Shown: positions 1-8,762 of the stretch, piece by piece
How the letters are laid out: each line of letters starts with the position of its first letter
How positions within the stretch are numbered: the stretch's first letter is position 1
NCBI RefSeq assembly: GCF_900107925.1
Contig: NZ_FNUJ01000006.1
Coordinates: forward strand, 1 to 64,000
DNA length: 64,000 nucleotides
Source of the DNA: Amycolatopsis pretoriensis
GTDB lineage: Bacteria > Actinomycetota > Actinomycetes > Mycobacteriales > Pseudonocardiaceae
Reading direction: 5' to 3'
Made by a program: the position numbers and the translations under genes
Notes under the pieces: model-generated
What the model was told of the DNA's origin: nothing
The model's input: only the letters and a program-made list of their open reading frames with translations
The model's database searches: none

Positions 1-217
1 AGACAGCTCCACTTCACATCCGGAGGCCTTCACCTGTCTGCACGACAGGCCGTCACCGGTCATCTCAACTCAGGACAACGTCCCCGGACATCACACCTAG
101 GGGACGCCCATCCCCCGATCGGTGGATGCCGGTTCGAACCGTCCTGACGATCCGCCGGGGGACCCCCGCGCGGGATTCTCGATCTGTCGGAAACGGATCG
201 AGAAGGGGGACGGCGGC
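1..217. other. Upstream gap before the first gene
   Basis: No coding sequence is supported here. A short inverted repeat (CCTGTC at 33-38 and GACAGG at 44-49, 5-nt loop) could be the tail of a terminator for a gene lying before the window. The last bases hold the ribosome binding site of the first gene (AAGGGGGA at 203-210). Confidence 0.4.
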
Positions 218-1123
218 ATGCCGGTCATCGAGGTCGAACACCTCCACAAGCGGTACGGGGACAAAGTCGCGGTCGACGACGTCTCGTTCGCCGTCGAGCG
301 CGGCGAGATCTTCGGCATCCTGGGCCCGAACGGCGCGGGCAAGACCACGACCGTCGAGTGCCTCGAGGGCCTCCGCACGCCCGACGGCGGCGAGCTTTCG
401 GTGCTGGGCCTCGACCCCCGCCGCGACCGGGCCGAGCTGCGCCAGCGCGTCGGCGTCCAGCTCCAGGAGGGCCGGCTGCAGGACAAGCTGCGCGTCGGCG
501 AGCTGCTCGACCTCTACGCCGCCTTCTACCGGACGCCGGCCGATCCCGGCGAGCTGCTGGCCACGCTCGGCCTGACCGAGCACCGGAACACCGCGTACAA
601 GAAGCTCTCCGGCGGCCGGCAGCAACGGCTGTCCATCGCGCTCGCGCTGGTCGGGAGCCCCGAACTCGCCTTGCTCGACGAGCTCACCACCGGCCTCGAC
701 CCGCAGGCCCGTCGCGACACGTGGGACCTCATCGAGGCCGTGCGCGCCCAGGGCGTGACGATCCTGCTGGTCACGCACTTCATGGAGGAGGCCGAACGGC
801 TCTGCGACCGGATCGCGGTGATCGACGCCGGGCGGGTCGTCGCCGTGGACTCGCCCGCCGGGCTGGTCGCCCGGGTCACCGACGAGCAGGTCGTGCGGTT
901 CCGGCCGTCGGCACCGCTGGACCCCGGCGTGTTCGAGGCCCTGCCCGAGGTCCGCTCGGTCGAGCGGCAGGGCGAGCGCCTCGTCGTCCGTGGCGGCGGG
1001 AACGTGCTCCACGCGGTGACGTCGCTGCTCGCACGGCTCGGCGTGATCGCCGGCGACCTGCGCGTCGAGCAGGCCGGCCTCGACGACGCCTTCGTCGCGC
1101 TCACCGGCCACCGGCCGGAGTGA
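218..1123 (+). CDS. ABC transporter ATP-binding protein, exporter (DrrA/CcmA) type
   Basis: The 301-residue protein is the nucleotide-binding subunit of an export-type ABC transporter. Walker A is GPNGAGKT (residues 36-43), the signature is LSGGR (130-134), Walker B is ALLDE (151-155) and the switch histidine is in VTHF (H187). A C-terminal tail of about 80 residues after the ATPase core is usual for DrrA-like subunits of drug or lipid exporters. The ATG at 218 is chosen because AAGGGGGA lies 7 bp upstream and the ABC domain begins at once. The permease gene starts 11 bp after the stop, so the two are co-transcribed. The substrate cannot be read from sequence; the downstream glycosyltransferases hint at an envelope compound. 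Confidence 0.93.
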   Translation: MPVIEVEHLHKRYGDKVAVDDVSFAVERGEIFGILGPNGAGKTTTVECLEGLRTPDGGELSVLGLDPRRDRAELRQRVGVQLQEGRLQDKLRVGELLDLYAAFYRTPADPGELLATLGLTEHRNTAYKKLSGGRQQRLSIALALVGSPELALLDELTTGLDPQARRDTWDLIEAVRAQGVTILLVTHFMEEAERLCDRIAVIDAGRVVAVDSPAGLVARVTDEQVVRFRPSAPLDPGVFEALPEVRSVERQGERLVVRGGGNVLHAVTSLLARLGVIAGDLRVEQAGLDDAFVALTGHRPE

Positions 1124-1134
1124 AGGGGGAAACG

Positions 1135-1878
1135 ATGACCGTCCTGACCAAGCTGACCGCCGCCGAGGCCAAGGTGTTCCTGCGCGACCCGGGCGCCCCG
1201 GCCGTCGTCGTCGGCATCCCGCTCGCCCTGCTCCTGGTGTTCGGGCTGATGCCCGGCGCGAACGAGCCCGACCCGAAGTACGGCGGGCACAGCGCGCTGG
1301 CCACGGTGATCGCGCCGATGGCCGTAACGATCCTGCTGGCCATGCTCGCCCTGACGCTGTTCCCGAACGCGATGGCCACCTACCGCGAAAAGGGCCTGCT
1401 GAAACGGCTTTCGGCGAGCCCGGTGCCGCCGAGCCGGCTGCTGGCCGCGCAACTGCTCGTCAACCTGGCGGCCGCCGTCGTCGTGGTGCTGCTCATCGCC
1501 GGGGTCGGCGGGCTCGTGCTCGGCATCCCGTTGCCGGGCAACCCGGGCGGTTTCCTGCTCTCGATCGTCCTCGGGGCGCTCGCGCTCTTCTCGGTCGGCC
1601 TGCTGATCGCGGCGCTGGCCCCGACCGGCCGCGCCGCGAGCGGCATCGGCAGCGCGGTGTTCTTCCCGATGCTGGCGCTGGGCGGGGTCTGGGTGCCGAA
1701 GGAGCAGCTGCCGGTCTTCCTGCAGCACGTCGCCGACGTCCTGCCGCTCGGGTCGACGCTCAACGCGTTGCGCGCCACCTGGGCCGGCGACTCCCCCGAG
1801 CTGCTGCAGCTCGGCGCGATGGCGGTCTTCGCCGTCGGCTGCACGGCGATCGCGGTGCGGGTGTTCCGATGGGAGTGA
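1135..1878 (+). CDS. ABC-2 type permease
   Basis: This 247-residue integral membrane protein has about six hydrophobic segments and belongs to the ABC-2 exporter permease family. The segment FPMLALGGVWVP before a short amphipathic stretch (KEQLP) and a final helix is the hallmark of this family. An AAGGGGGA ribosome binding site sits just before the ATG. It is the obvious partner of the ATPase ending 11 bp upstream. Its last 10 bp overlap the start of the first glycosyltransferase, so export and glycosyl transfer are translationally linked. Confidence 0.9.
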   Translation: MTVLTKLTAAEAKVFLRDPGAPAVVVGIPLALLLVFGLMPGANEPDPKYGGHSALATVIAPMAVTILLAMLALTLFPNAMATYREKGLLKRLSASPVPPSRLLAAQLLVNLAAAVVVVLLIAGVGGLVLGIPLPGNPGGFLLSIVLGALALFSVGLLIAALAPTGRAASGIGSAVFFPMLALGGVWVPKEQLPVFLQHVADVLPLGSTLNALRATWAGDSPELLQLGAMAVFAVGCTAIAVRVFRWE

Positions 1879-3359
1879 CGACCGCGCCGGCCGTCGCCCG
1901 GCCGCTCGCGGTGAAGCCGGTGGCGGTCGTGACGGCGCTGCTGGCGATCCCGTTGCTGCTGACGGCGAACCGCTACGGCTACTTCGGCGACGAGCTGTAC
2001 TTCCTCGCCGCCGGCCGGCACCTCGCCTGGGGATATGTCGACCAGCCGCCGTTGCTCCCCTTGCTGGCCCAGGCGATGGACGCGCTCGGGCACTCGCCGT
2101 TCGTGCTGCGGATCCCGGCCGTGCTGGCCGTGCTCGGCGGGGTCGCGCTCACCGCGCTGATCGCCCGCGAGCTCGGCGGCGGCGCGAAGGCGCAGACGAT
2201 CGCGGCCGCCACTTTCGCCGTCTCCACGGAGTTCCTGGCGGGCGGGCACTACCTGGCGACGTCCACAGTGGACCCGTTCCTCTGGACGCTGGTGCTGTGG
2301 CTGCTGGTCCGCTGGCTGCGCACCCGCGCCGACGGCCTCCTCGTCTGGGCCGGCGTGGTGACGGCGGTCGCGCTGTACACGAAATTCCTCATCGGCGGTT
2401 TCTGGCTCGCCGCCGGGGTCGCGCTCCTCGCCTGCGGGCCGCGGGAACTGCTGCGGCGTCCCGCGTTGTGGCTCGGCGCCGGGATCGCCGCGGTGGCGCT
2501 GGTGCCGACACTGCTCTGGCAGGCCACGCACGGCTGGCCGCAGCTGGGCATGGGCGCGGCGATCTCGGCGGAGGTCGGCGGCACCTGGGGCGGCCGGCTG
2601 ACGTTCCTGCCGACGGCGGTGCTCGTCGCCGGGCTCCCGGTCGGCGCGGTCCTGCTGGGCTACGGCCTGTGGCGGCTCCTGCGCAGCCGCGAACTCCGCT
2701 TCCTCGGCTGGACGACCGTGCTGCTGACCGTCGTGTTCCTCGCGGTGAACGGGCGGTTCTACTACGTCGCCGGGATGTACCCGGTGTGCTGGGCGATGGC
2801 CGCCGTCGCGCTCGAACGCCGGGAACCGGCGCGCTGGTGGCGGTGGGTCGCGACCTGGCCGTGCTACGCCCTGGCCGTGGTCCTCGTCCTGCCCATCGCC
2901 CTCCCGGTCTGGCCGCGGGCGTGGCTGACCGAACACCCGTCGCTGCCGGCGCCGTTGTTCGCCTACGCCGAAATCGGCTGGCCGGAGGGTGCCCGCTCGG
3001 TGGCCGGCGCGTTCGCGCGGCTGCCGGACCGGGACCGGACCGCGGTGGTGACCGGCACGTACTGGGAAGCGAGCGCGCTCGACCGCTACGGGCGCGACCT
3101 CGGCCTCCCCGAGCCGGCCAGCGGGAACCGCGGCTACGCGACCCTGGTCGTCCCCCCGGAAAGCACGACCGACGTGCTGTTCGTCGGCGAAGACCCGCGG
3201 CCGCTGCTCGGGCACTTCGCCGACCTGCGGCCGATCGGGAAGGTGGACACCGGCGCGGCGAAGCCGAGTGCCTTCGACGGCGTGCCGCTGTGGCTGGCGA
3301 CCGGCCGCGGCGAACCGTGGGCGCGGCTGTGGCCGAAGCTGGTGAACACGCACACGTGA
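1869..3359 (+). CDS. Family 39 (PMT/ArnT-like) membrane glycosyltransferase, copy A
   Basis: The 496-residue polytopic protein resembles GT39 glycosyltransferases, which transfer sugars from polyprenyl-phosphate donors on the outer face of the membrane. The first loop has the acidic motif YFGDELYFLAAG (D and E being the expected catalytic pair), followed by WGYVDQPPL. About ten hydrophobic segments follow, and the C-terminal 150 residues form a soluble domain. It starts inside the end of the permease gene and is followed 86 bp later by a close paralogue, so the pair arose by duplication. An exact GTCCA-N3-TGGAC motif lies at 2261-2273 in the codons for STVD. The acceptor is unknown. Confidence 0.85.
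   Translation: MGVTTAPAVARPLAVKPVAVVTALLAIPLLLTANRYGYFGDELYFLAAGRHLAWGYVDQPPLLPLLAQAMDALGHSPFVLRIPAVLAVLGGVALTALIARELGGGAKAQTIAAATFAVSTEFLAGGHYLATSTVDPFLWTLVLWLLVRWLRTRADGLLVWAGVVTAVALYTKFLIGGFWLAAGVALLACGPRELLRRPALWLGAGIAAVALVPTLLWQATHGWPQLGMGAAISAEVGGTWGGRLTFLPTAVLVAGLPVGAVLLGYGLWRLLRSRELRFLGWTTVLLTVVFLAVNGRFYYVAGMYPVCWAMAAVALERREPARWWRWVATWPCYALAVVLVLPIALPVWPRAWLTEHPSLPAPLFAYAEIGWPEGARSVAGAFARLPDRDRTAVVTGTYWEASALDRYGRDLGLPEPASGNRGYATLVVPPESTTDVLFVGEDPRPLLGHFADLRPIGKVDTGAAKPSAFDGVPLWLATGRGEPWARLWPKLVNTHT
2261..2273. other. GTCCA-N3-TGGAC palindrome (copy 1)
   Basis: Exact match GTCCACAGTGGAC inside glycosyltransferase copy A, read as TCC ACA GTG GAC. The paralogue at 3446-4954 encodes nearly the same residues here with TCG ACG ATC GAC and lacks the motif. 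Confidence 0.75.
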
Positions 3360-3445
3360 GCCCGGCGTCACCATCGGCACGGTGTCCGGCGGGGCCCCCA
3401 CGTAGGGTGCGGGAAGGACCGGCGCCGACCACGGACAGGAGCACG

Positions 3446-4954
3446 ATGGACGCCGTAGCCACGGCACCCGACCAGGCGAAAGCCGCGCTCGCCCCCTTCG
3501 CCCGGCTGCCGGTCGCCCTGCTCGCGCTGGGCACGGCCACCGCGTTGCTGCTGACAGCCGGCCGCTACGGCTACTTCGGCGACGAGCTGTACTTCCTCGC
3601 CGCCGGGAAGCACCTGGCGTGGGGCTACGCCGACCAGCCGCCGCTCGTTCCGTTCCTCGCGTGGGCGATGGACTCCCTGGCGCCCGGCTCGCTGGTCGTC
3701 TTCCGGCTCCCGGCGATCGCGGCGACCGCGGCCGGGGTTGTCGTCACCGCGCTGATCGCCCGCGAGCTGGGCGGGCGGCGCAAGGCGCAGGCCCGGGCCG
3801 CGGCGGCGTACGCGATCTGCGGGCAGTTCGTCGGCACCGGCCACTACCTGGCGACGTCGACGATCGACCCGCTGCTGTGGACGCTCGTGCTGTGGCTCGT
3901 GGTGCGCTGGGTCCGGACCCGCGACGACACCCTGCTGGTGTGGCTCGGCGTCGTGACGGCGGTGGCGCTCAACGACAAGCTGCTCATCGGCGCGTTCTGG
4001 GTGGTGGCCGGGCTCGCGGTGCTCGCGTTCGGCCCGCGGGAGCTGCTGCGCCGGCCGAAACTCTGGCTGGGCGCGCTGATCGCCGCCGGCTCGCTGGTGC
4101 CGACGCTGCTGTGGCAGCGCGCGAACGGCTGGCCGCAGCTCGGGATGGGCGACGCGGTCGGCGCGGAGGTCGACGCGGCGGGCGGGCGCGGGAGTTTCGT
4201 CCCGCAGCTGCTGGCCGGGGCCGGCTGGGTGATCGGCGCGCTCGGTGTCGTCTACGGCATCGCTGTGCTGCTCGGGAGCAAGCGGCTGCGGCCGTACCGG
4301 TTCCTGGGCTGGACGGCGCTGGGCGTGGTCGCGGTCTTCCTGGTCGCCAACGGGAGGTACTACTACGCGGCCGGGATGTTCGGCGTGCTGTGGGCCGCGG
4401 CGGCCGTGCACTTCGAGGCGCTCGAGCCGTCGCGCTGGTGGCGGTGGGTGCCGACCTGGCCGGTGTTCGTGCTGTCGGCCCTCTTCAGCCTCCCATTCAC
4501 GTTGCCGCTCTGGCCCGCGCACTGGCTGGTCGACCACCCGGCCGCGCCGCGGCCCGCCTACGCGGCCGAAGAGATCGGCTGGCCGGACCTCGCCGACGAC
4601 GTCGCCAAGCTGTACCGGACCTCGCCACCGGGCACGGCCGTCGTGACCGGCGGCTACTGGCAGGCCGGCGCGCTCGGCCGGTACGGGCCCGAGCGCGGCC
4701 TGCCCGAGGCGTACAGCCCGAGCCGCGGCTTCTGGTACTTCGGCCGTCCGGCCGACAACGCCGACACCGTGCTCTTCGTCGGCTACGACCCGTCGAAGCT
4801 CGCGAAGTACTTCGGGAACGCCCACATCGTCGGTCAGGTCGGCAACCGGCTCGGCGTCCGCAACGCGAGCGAACACATGCCCGTCTGGCAGCTCACCGGC
4901 CGGACCGCGGGCTGGGCCGAAATCTGGCCGCGGCTCAAGGACATGAGAGCGTGA
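3446..4954 (+). CDS. Family 39 (PMT/ArnT-like) membrane glycosyltransferase, copy B
   Basis: A 502-residue paralogue of the preceding protein with the same architecture: a short N-terminal tail, the acidic loop RYGYFGDELYFLAAGKHL, then WGYADQPPL, about ten membrane segments and a soluble C-terminal domain. The two are similar along their whole length, with matching stretches such as LGMG, NGRYYYAAGM and EIGWPD. The ATG at 3446 follows ACAGGAG (3435-3441). The stop overlaps the GTG of the histidine kinase (GTGA), placing it in the same transcript. Tandem copies usually mean two related sugar-transfer steps or two acceptors; which applies is unknown. Confidence 0.85.
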   Translation: MDAVATAPDQAKAALAPFARLPVALLALGTATALLLTAGRYGYFGDELYFLAAGKHLAWGYADQPPLVPFLAWAMDSLAPGSLVVFRLPAIAATAAGVVVTALIARELGGRRKAQARAAAAYAICGQFVGTGHYLATSTIDPLLWTLVLWLVVRWVRTRDDTLLVWLGVVTAVALNDKLLIGAFWVVAGLAVLAFGPRELLRRPKLWLGALIAAGSLVPTLLWQRANGWPQLGMGDAVGAEVDAAGGRGSFVPQLLAGAGWVIGALGVVYGIAVLLGSKRLRPYRFLGWTALGVVAVFLVANGRYYYAAGMFGVLWAAAAVHFEALEPSRWWRWVPTWPVFVLSALFSLPFTLPLWPAHWLVDHPAAPRPAYAAEEIGWPDLADDVAKLYRTSPPGTAVVTGGYWQAGALGRYGPERGLPEAYSPSRGFWYFGRPADNADTVLFVGYDPSKLAKYFGNAHIVGQVGNRLGVRNASEHMPVWQLTGRTAGWAEIWPRLKDMRA

Positions 4955-6222
4955 GCCTCGAGGTCGACTGGAGCCGGCCGATGTGGCCCCCGGAGTCGGC
5001 GCGGACCCCGGACGGCTGGCAGCCGTGGCTGTTCCGGGTCGAACGGGTGCTGCCCGGCGCGCTGCTGGCCGTCGCGACGGTGGTCACCCTCGGCGTCGGC
5101 GGGCACGACGCCCGCTGGTGGGCCATCACCGGCGCCTTGGTCGCCGCCGCCGCGCTCTGGGTGCTCGGCACGGTGGTCCTCGCGCCGCCCCGGCTGCGCG
5201 AACAGCCGGCCTTCGCCCTGCTCACCTTCCTCGGCGTCATCGGGCTGGGCAGCGCGCTCGAGGTCCGGGACATCACGTTCCTCATCTTCATGATCTTCGC
5301 GTTCCTGGCCGCCATGCGGCTGCGGCCCACGTGGCTCGCCTTCGCCGCGCTGGCCGTGACCTCGCTGCTGATCAACACCCTCGGCAACGGCGGGCCCGTG
5401 CACGCCCTGCGGGAGCGGCCGGCCATCTGGATCACGATCATCGTCGTGCAGACCGCGGCCATCGGGGGCGGCGGCCTGCTCTCGACCGCCATCGCCCGGC
5501 AGAACGAAGAACGCCGTCGCATGCTCGACGACCTCGCGGCCGCGCACGCGGAAAACGAAGGCCTGCAACGGCAGCTGCTCAGCCAGGCTCGCGAAGCGGG
5601 GATCCTCGACGAGCGGCAGCGGCTGGCCCTGGAGATCCACGACACCCTGGCGCAGGGCTTCACCGGCATCATCACGCAGCTCGAAGCCGCCGCGCTGGCC
5701 CAGGACGAGCCGGCGGAGTGGCAGCGGCACCTGGAGTCCGCGACCGCGCTCGCGCGGGAAAACCTCACCGCGGCACGGCGTTCGGTGCACGCGCTGCACC
5801 CCGAGCACCTCGACTCCGCGACGCTGCCCGAGGCGCTCGCCGGCGTCGCGGCGCGCTGGAGCGCGCGGACCGGCGTGCCCGCCGCGGTCACCACCACCGG
5901 TGTCGCGCGGCCGCTGCACCCCGAGATCGAGTCGACCGTCCTGCGCGTCACGCAGGAAGCTTTGTCCAATGTGGACAAGCACGCCGCGGCGGACCGGGTC
6001 GGCCTCACGCTGTCCTACATGGACGCCGAAGTGACCCTGGACGTCCGCGACGACGGCGCCGGGTTCGTCCCCGGACCCGGGCCCGGCTTCGGGCTGCCCG
6101 GGATGCGGCGGCGCGTCCAGCGGCTCGCCGGTACGCTGCACGTCGAGTCCGAACCCGGCGGCGGCACCGCGATCTCGGCCGTCCTGCCCGCCGTCCCCGC
6201 CCCGCCGGAGGCTTCCGCATGA
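4951..6222 (+). CDS. Sensor histidine kinase, NarL/DesK-type (HisKA_3)
   Basis: The 423-residue kinase starts at the GTG overlapping the previous stop. Residues 30-180 hold about five membrane segments with little extracellular sequence, as in sensors of membrane or envelope state. A coiled coil (about 183-222) leads to the HisKA_3 phosphoacceptor segment ERQRLALEIHDTLAQG with H230. The ATPase domain has TLSYMD, DVRDDGAGF and GFGLPGMRRR boxes. It overlaps the response regulator by 4 nt (ATGA), so the two form a cognate pair. The co-directional exporter and glycosyltransferases are natural candidates for its regulon, by inference. The gene carries GTCCA-N3-TGGAC at 5964-5976. Confidence 0.92.
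   Translation: MSLEVDWSRPMWPPESARTPDGWQPWLFRVERVLPGALLAVATVVTLGVGGHDARWWAITGALVAAAALWVLGTVVLAPPRLREQPAFALLTFLGVIGLGSALEVRDITFLIFMIFAFLAAMRLRPTWLAFAALAVTSLLINTLGNGGPVHALRERPAIWITIIVVQTAAIGGGGLLSTAIARQNEERRRMLDDLAAAHAENEGLQRQLLSQAREAGILDERQRLALEIHDTLAQGFTGIITQLEAAALAQDEPAEWQRHLESATALARENLTAARRSVHALHPEHLDSATLPEALAGVAARWSARTGVPAAVTTTGVARPLHPEIESTVLRVTQEALSNVDKHAAADRVGLTLSYMDAEVTLDVRDDGAGFVPGPGPGFGLPGMRRRVQRLAGTLHVESEPGGGTAISAVLPAVPAPPEASA
5964..5976. other. GTCCA-N3-TGGAC palindrome (copy 2)
   Basis: Exact match GTCCAATGTGGAC in the histidine kinase gene, read as TTG TCC AAT GTG GAC AAG. TTG and AAT are poor choices in this genome. A one-mismatch relative (GTCCTACATGGAC) lies at 6012-6024. Confidence 0.75.
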
Positions 6223-6842
6223 CGATCACCGTGCTCATCGCCGACGACCACCCGGTCGTGCGCGACGGCCTGCGCGGCATCTTCACCGGCCGCGGCTTCG
6301 AGGTCGTCGGGGAGGCCGCGAACGGCGCCGAAGCCGTCGCCATGGCCGAGCGGCTGCGCCCCGACGTCGTGCTGATGGACCTGCGGATGCCGGGCACCGA
6401 CGGCGTCGCGGCGATCACCGAGCTGGCCCGGCTGGGCAACCCGGCGCGGGTCCTGGTGCTGACGACCTACGACACGGACTCCGACGTCCTGCCGGCGGTC
6501 GAGGCCGGCGCGACCGGCTACCTGCTCAAGGACGCCCCGCGCGAGGACCTGTTCCGCGCGGTCGAGGCCGCCGCCCGCGGCGAGGCGGTGCTCTCGCCCG
6601 CCGTCGCGAGCCGGCTGCTGGGCCGGATGCGCGAGCCGGTGCGCGAACCGCTGTCCCAGCGCGAACTCGAGGTGCTCACGCTGGTGGCCCGCGGGTCGAC
6701 GAACAAGGAAGCCGCGAAGAAGCTGTTCATCAGCGAGGCGACGGTCAAGACGCACCTGATCCACGTCTACGCGAAGCTCGGCGTCAACGACCGCGCGGCC
6801 GCGGTGGCGGTCGCCTTCGAACGCGGGCTGCTCGGCTCCTAG
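6219..6842 (+). CDS. NarL/LuxR-family response regulator
   Basis: The 207-residue protein has a receiver domain (DD at 9-10, phosphoacceptor D54 in VVLMDLRMPG, K in GYLLKDAP) and a C-terminal LuxR-type helix-turn-helix from PLSQRELEVLTLVARG to HVYAKLGV. It is translated from the ATG overlapping the kinase stop and is the kinase's cognate regulator. It closes the co-directional block that begins at 218. Its TAG stop shares 4 nt (CTAG, 6839-6842) with the stop of the convergent coaE gene, which leaves no room for an intergenic terminator. Confidence 0.93.
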   Translation: MTITVLIADDHPVVRDGLRGIFTGRGFEVVGEAANGAEAVAMAERLRPDVVLMDLRMPGTDGVAAITELARLGNPARVLVLTTYDTDSDVLPAVEAGATGYLLKDAPREDLFRAVEAAARGEAVLSPAVASRLLGRMREPVREPLSQRELEVLTLVARGSTNKEAAKKLFISEATVKTHLIHVYAKLGVNDRAAAVAVAFERGLLGS

Positions 6843-8023
6843 GGCGTCCAGCCGGTGGCCGCGGCCCACTTCTCGGCGCGGGCGAACACGCCGTTGACGA
6901 ACTCCTGCTTCTCGTCGGCGTAGGCGGCGACGTTGCCGTCCTCGGCGTGCGCGTCGGCCAGCCGCAGCTTGACGTCGCGGTAGTCGTCGCGCTCGCCGGG
7001 GTTCGCGCGCACGTAGTCGCGGAAGAGCAGGGCGAGCCGCCACGCGGGCGTCTCCTCGGACCGGACGTGCAGGTTCACCGCGCGCTTCGGGTCCGCGCCG
7101 ACGTGCAGGCGCTTCGGCCAGGTCCCGGTGCCGTCCAGGGCGTCGTCGTACCAGTCGTCGGCCAGGCGCGGGAACCCCGCGTCGGACAGCAGGTCCGCCA
7201 GCGTGTCGGCGTCGTCCAAAGTGGACACCGTGAGCTGCAGGTCGAGGACGTCCTTGGCGGGCAGGCCGGGCACGGCGGTCGAGCCGATGTGGTCGGCGCG
7301 GCGCGCGAGCTCCCCCGCCGCCGCGCGGACCCGGGCGAGCACGCGCTCGGCCTGCGCGGGCCAGGTGAGGTCGTACTCGGCGATCTTCGGGGAGACCGGC
7401 GGGCGGGGCTTGCGCAGCCGGACGTTCGCCTCGAAGGGCACCAGCCGGTCGGCCCACAGCGCGTCGACGTCGAGGAGCACGGCGTCTTCGGGACCGCCGT
7501 TGTCGAGCCAGACATCGGCGACGGCGCGGCGCTGCTCGTCGCTCGCCTGGGCCCGGATCCGCGCCCGCGCGTCGTCCTCGGCCATGCCGCGCGCCGACAC
7601 GAGCCGCCGGACGCGCACCTCGACCGGCGCGTCCACGACCACGACCAGGTGGTACGCCGTCGCGAGGCCGTTTTCGACCAGCAGCGGGATGTCGTGGACG
7701 ATGACGGCGTCCGGCGCGGCGGCGGCCATCAGCTCGCCGGTGCGGGCGCCGACCAGCGGGTGCACGATCGCGTTCAGGCGGCGGCGCGACTCGTCGTCGG
7801 CGAACGCCTTGGCGGCGAGGGCGGGCCGGTCGAGCGAGCCGTCCGCGGCGAGGATCTCCTCGCCGAACTCCTCGGCGAGCCGCGCGAGCCCTTCGGTGCC
7901 GGGCGCGACCACCTCGCGGGCGATCCGATCGGAGTCGATCAGCACGGCGCCGTGTTCGGCGAGCCGGTTCGCCACGGTCGACTTGCCTGCCCCGATTCCA
8001 CCCGTCAACCCCACACGCAACAT
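6839..8023 (-). CDS. coaE: Dephospho-CoA kinase fused to GrpB/UPF0157 nucleotidyltransferase-like domain
   Basis: The enzyme phosphorylates dephospho-CoA, the last step of coenzyme A synthesis. Residues 1-200 form the kinase with P-loop GGIGAGKST (8-16), DSDRIAREVV and the lid region. Residues from about 215 to 394 form a GrpB/UPF0157 domain with its motif DHIGSTAVPGLPAKDVLDLQ. This fusion, about 400 residues long, is the known arrangement in mycobacteria and other actinobacteria. The ATG at 8023 is chosen because the kinase motif begins at residue 5. The role of the GrpB part is not settled. GTCCA-N3-TGGAC occurs at 7214-7226. Confidence 0.95.
   Translation of the reverse strand: MLRVGLTGGIGAGKSTVANRLAEHGAVLIDSDRIAREVVAPGTEGLARLAEEFGEEILAADGSLDRPALAAKAFADDESRRRLNAIVHPLVGARTGELMAAAAPDAVIVHDIPLLVENGLATAYHLVVVVDAPVEVRVRRLVSARGMAEDDARARIRAQASDEQRRAVADVWLDNGGPEDAVLLDVDALWADRLVPFEANVRLRKPRPPVSPKIAEYDLTWPAQAERVLARVRAAAGELARRADHIGSTAVPGLPAKDVLDLQLTVSTLDDADTLADLLSDAGFPRLADDWYDDALDGTGTWPKRLHVGADPKRAVNLHVRSEETPAWRLALLFRDYVRANPGERDDYRDVKLRLADAHAEDGNVAAYADEKQEFVNGVFARAEKWAAATGWTP
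7214..7226. other. GTCCA-N3-TGGAC palindrome (copy 3)
   Basis: Exact match GTCCAAAGTGGAC inside coaE. On the coding strand it reads TCC ACT TTG GAC (STLD), again with codons ending or beginning in T that neighbouring sequence avoids. Confidence 0.75.
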
Positions 8024-8093
8024 GCCGATCACCCTAGTCAGGCTGGTGTCCGTGCGCCCATTCGTGTGACCGGGCCCAAGCACCCGTAACGCG

Positions 8094-8107
8094 GGTAATC
8101 GATTACC
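8094..8107. promoter_or_regulatory. 14-bp AT-containing palindrome in the coaE / small-protein divergent gap
   Basis: GGTAATCGATTACC is a perfect palindrome lying 27 bp before the small secreted protein and 71 bp before coaE, which read away from each other. Its position and symmetry suit a regulator binding site. The regulator is unknown. Confidence 0.4.
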
Positions 8108-8133
8108 GATGACGATGTCGTGGAGGGGGAGCC

Positions 8134-8376
8134 ATGAGGATGACGAAGATCGGCAGGCCGGCGGCGGTCGTGCTGTGCGCGGGCGCGCTCGCGGTGGCGG
8201 TGCCCGACGTGGTGACGGCCTCGCCCGCGCCGCCGGCCCTTTGCGTGGCCGGGGTGTACCGGGTGCAGGCGTGGTTCCGGCACACGCCGTCCGCTTCCGT
8301 AAGGCGGTACACGGTGGAGCGGACGTGGATCCCGTTCGGCACGGTGACCTGCGGCGGCGCGTCCGGACCAGCGTGA
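8134..8376 (+). CDS. Small secreted protein of unknown function
   Basis: An 80-residue protein with a strong ribosome binding site (GGAGGGGGA, 8122-8130) and an N-terminal signal peptide: basic MRMTKIGR, a hydrophobic AAVVLCAGALAVAV core and a likely cleavage near TASPA. The mature part is about 50 residues with two cysteines (ALCV and VTCG), which could form one disulfide, and aromatic/basic residues such as RVQAWFRH and VERTWIPFG. No family is recognised. Clear translation signals and a secretory leader make it a probable gene. Confidence 0.65.
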   Translation: MRMTKIGRPAAVVLCAGALAVAVPDVVTASPAPPALCVAGVYRVQAWFRHTPSASVRRYTVERTWIPFGTVTCGGASGPA

Positions 8377-8513
8377 GGCACACGAACGGGTGAGCCGCAA
8401 GGCGAACGTGACGCGTGACTCAACCGATATCCGGACACGCCGCGTTGCTTACCCACGTCCACCGGTCCGGTTGCGTACCGTGCGCGCGACAGGGTCGCCC
8501 ACACGGAGGAACG

Positions 8514-8762
8514 ATGGCGGACAGCAAGCACGTCGGGAGGCACCGGCTCGGCACGCCGGGGCTGGTCCACTGCGTTCTTCACCGCACCGTGGCCGAGGCG
8601 CTGGCGGACTACCGCCGGACGTGGCTGAGCGCCCTGCTGGTCCCGGCGAAGCACAGCTTCGCGGGGTTGCGCCGCAAGGCCCGCGCGGCGGCTTTGGAAC
8701 GTATCTGGGTGCCGGCCGTCGTCACCCGGGCCCCGGTCGCGGTCGCCGCTCGCGCCGCCTGA
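8514..8762 (+). CDS. Small basic protein of unknown function
   Basis: The ATG at 8514 is preceded by GGAGGA (8505-8510), a good ribosome binding site. The 82-residue product is rich in Arg, His and Ala (KHVGRHRLG near the start, LRRKARAAALERIW in the middle) with no signal peptide or clear membrane helix. No family is recognised. It lies 137 bp after the small secreted protein in the same direction. The coding call rests on the start signals and normal codon use. Confidence 0.5.
   Translation: MADSKHVGRHRLGTPGLVHCVLHRTVAEALADYRRTWLSALLVPAKHSFAGLRRKARAAALERIWVPAVVTRAPVAVAARAA

Noticed and set aside
6839..8023. CoaE-GrpB fusion as a novel protein
   Set aside because: The fusion is a known form of dephospho-CoA kinase in mycobacteria and relatives.
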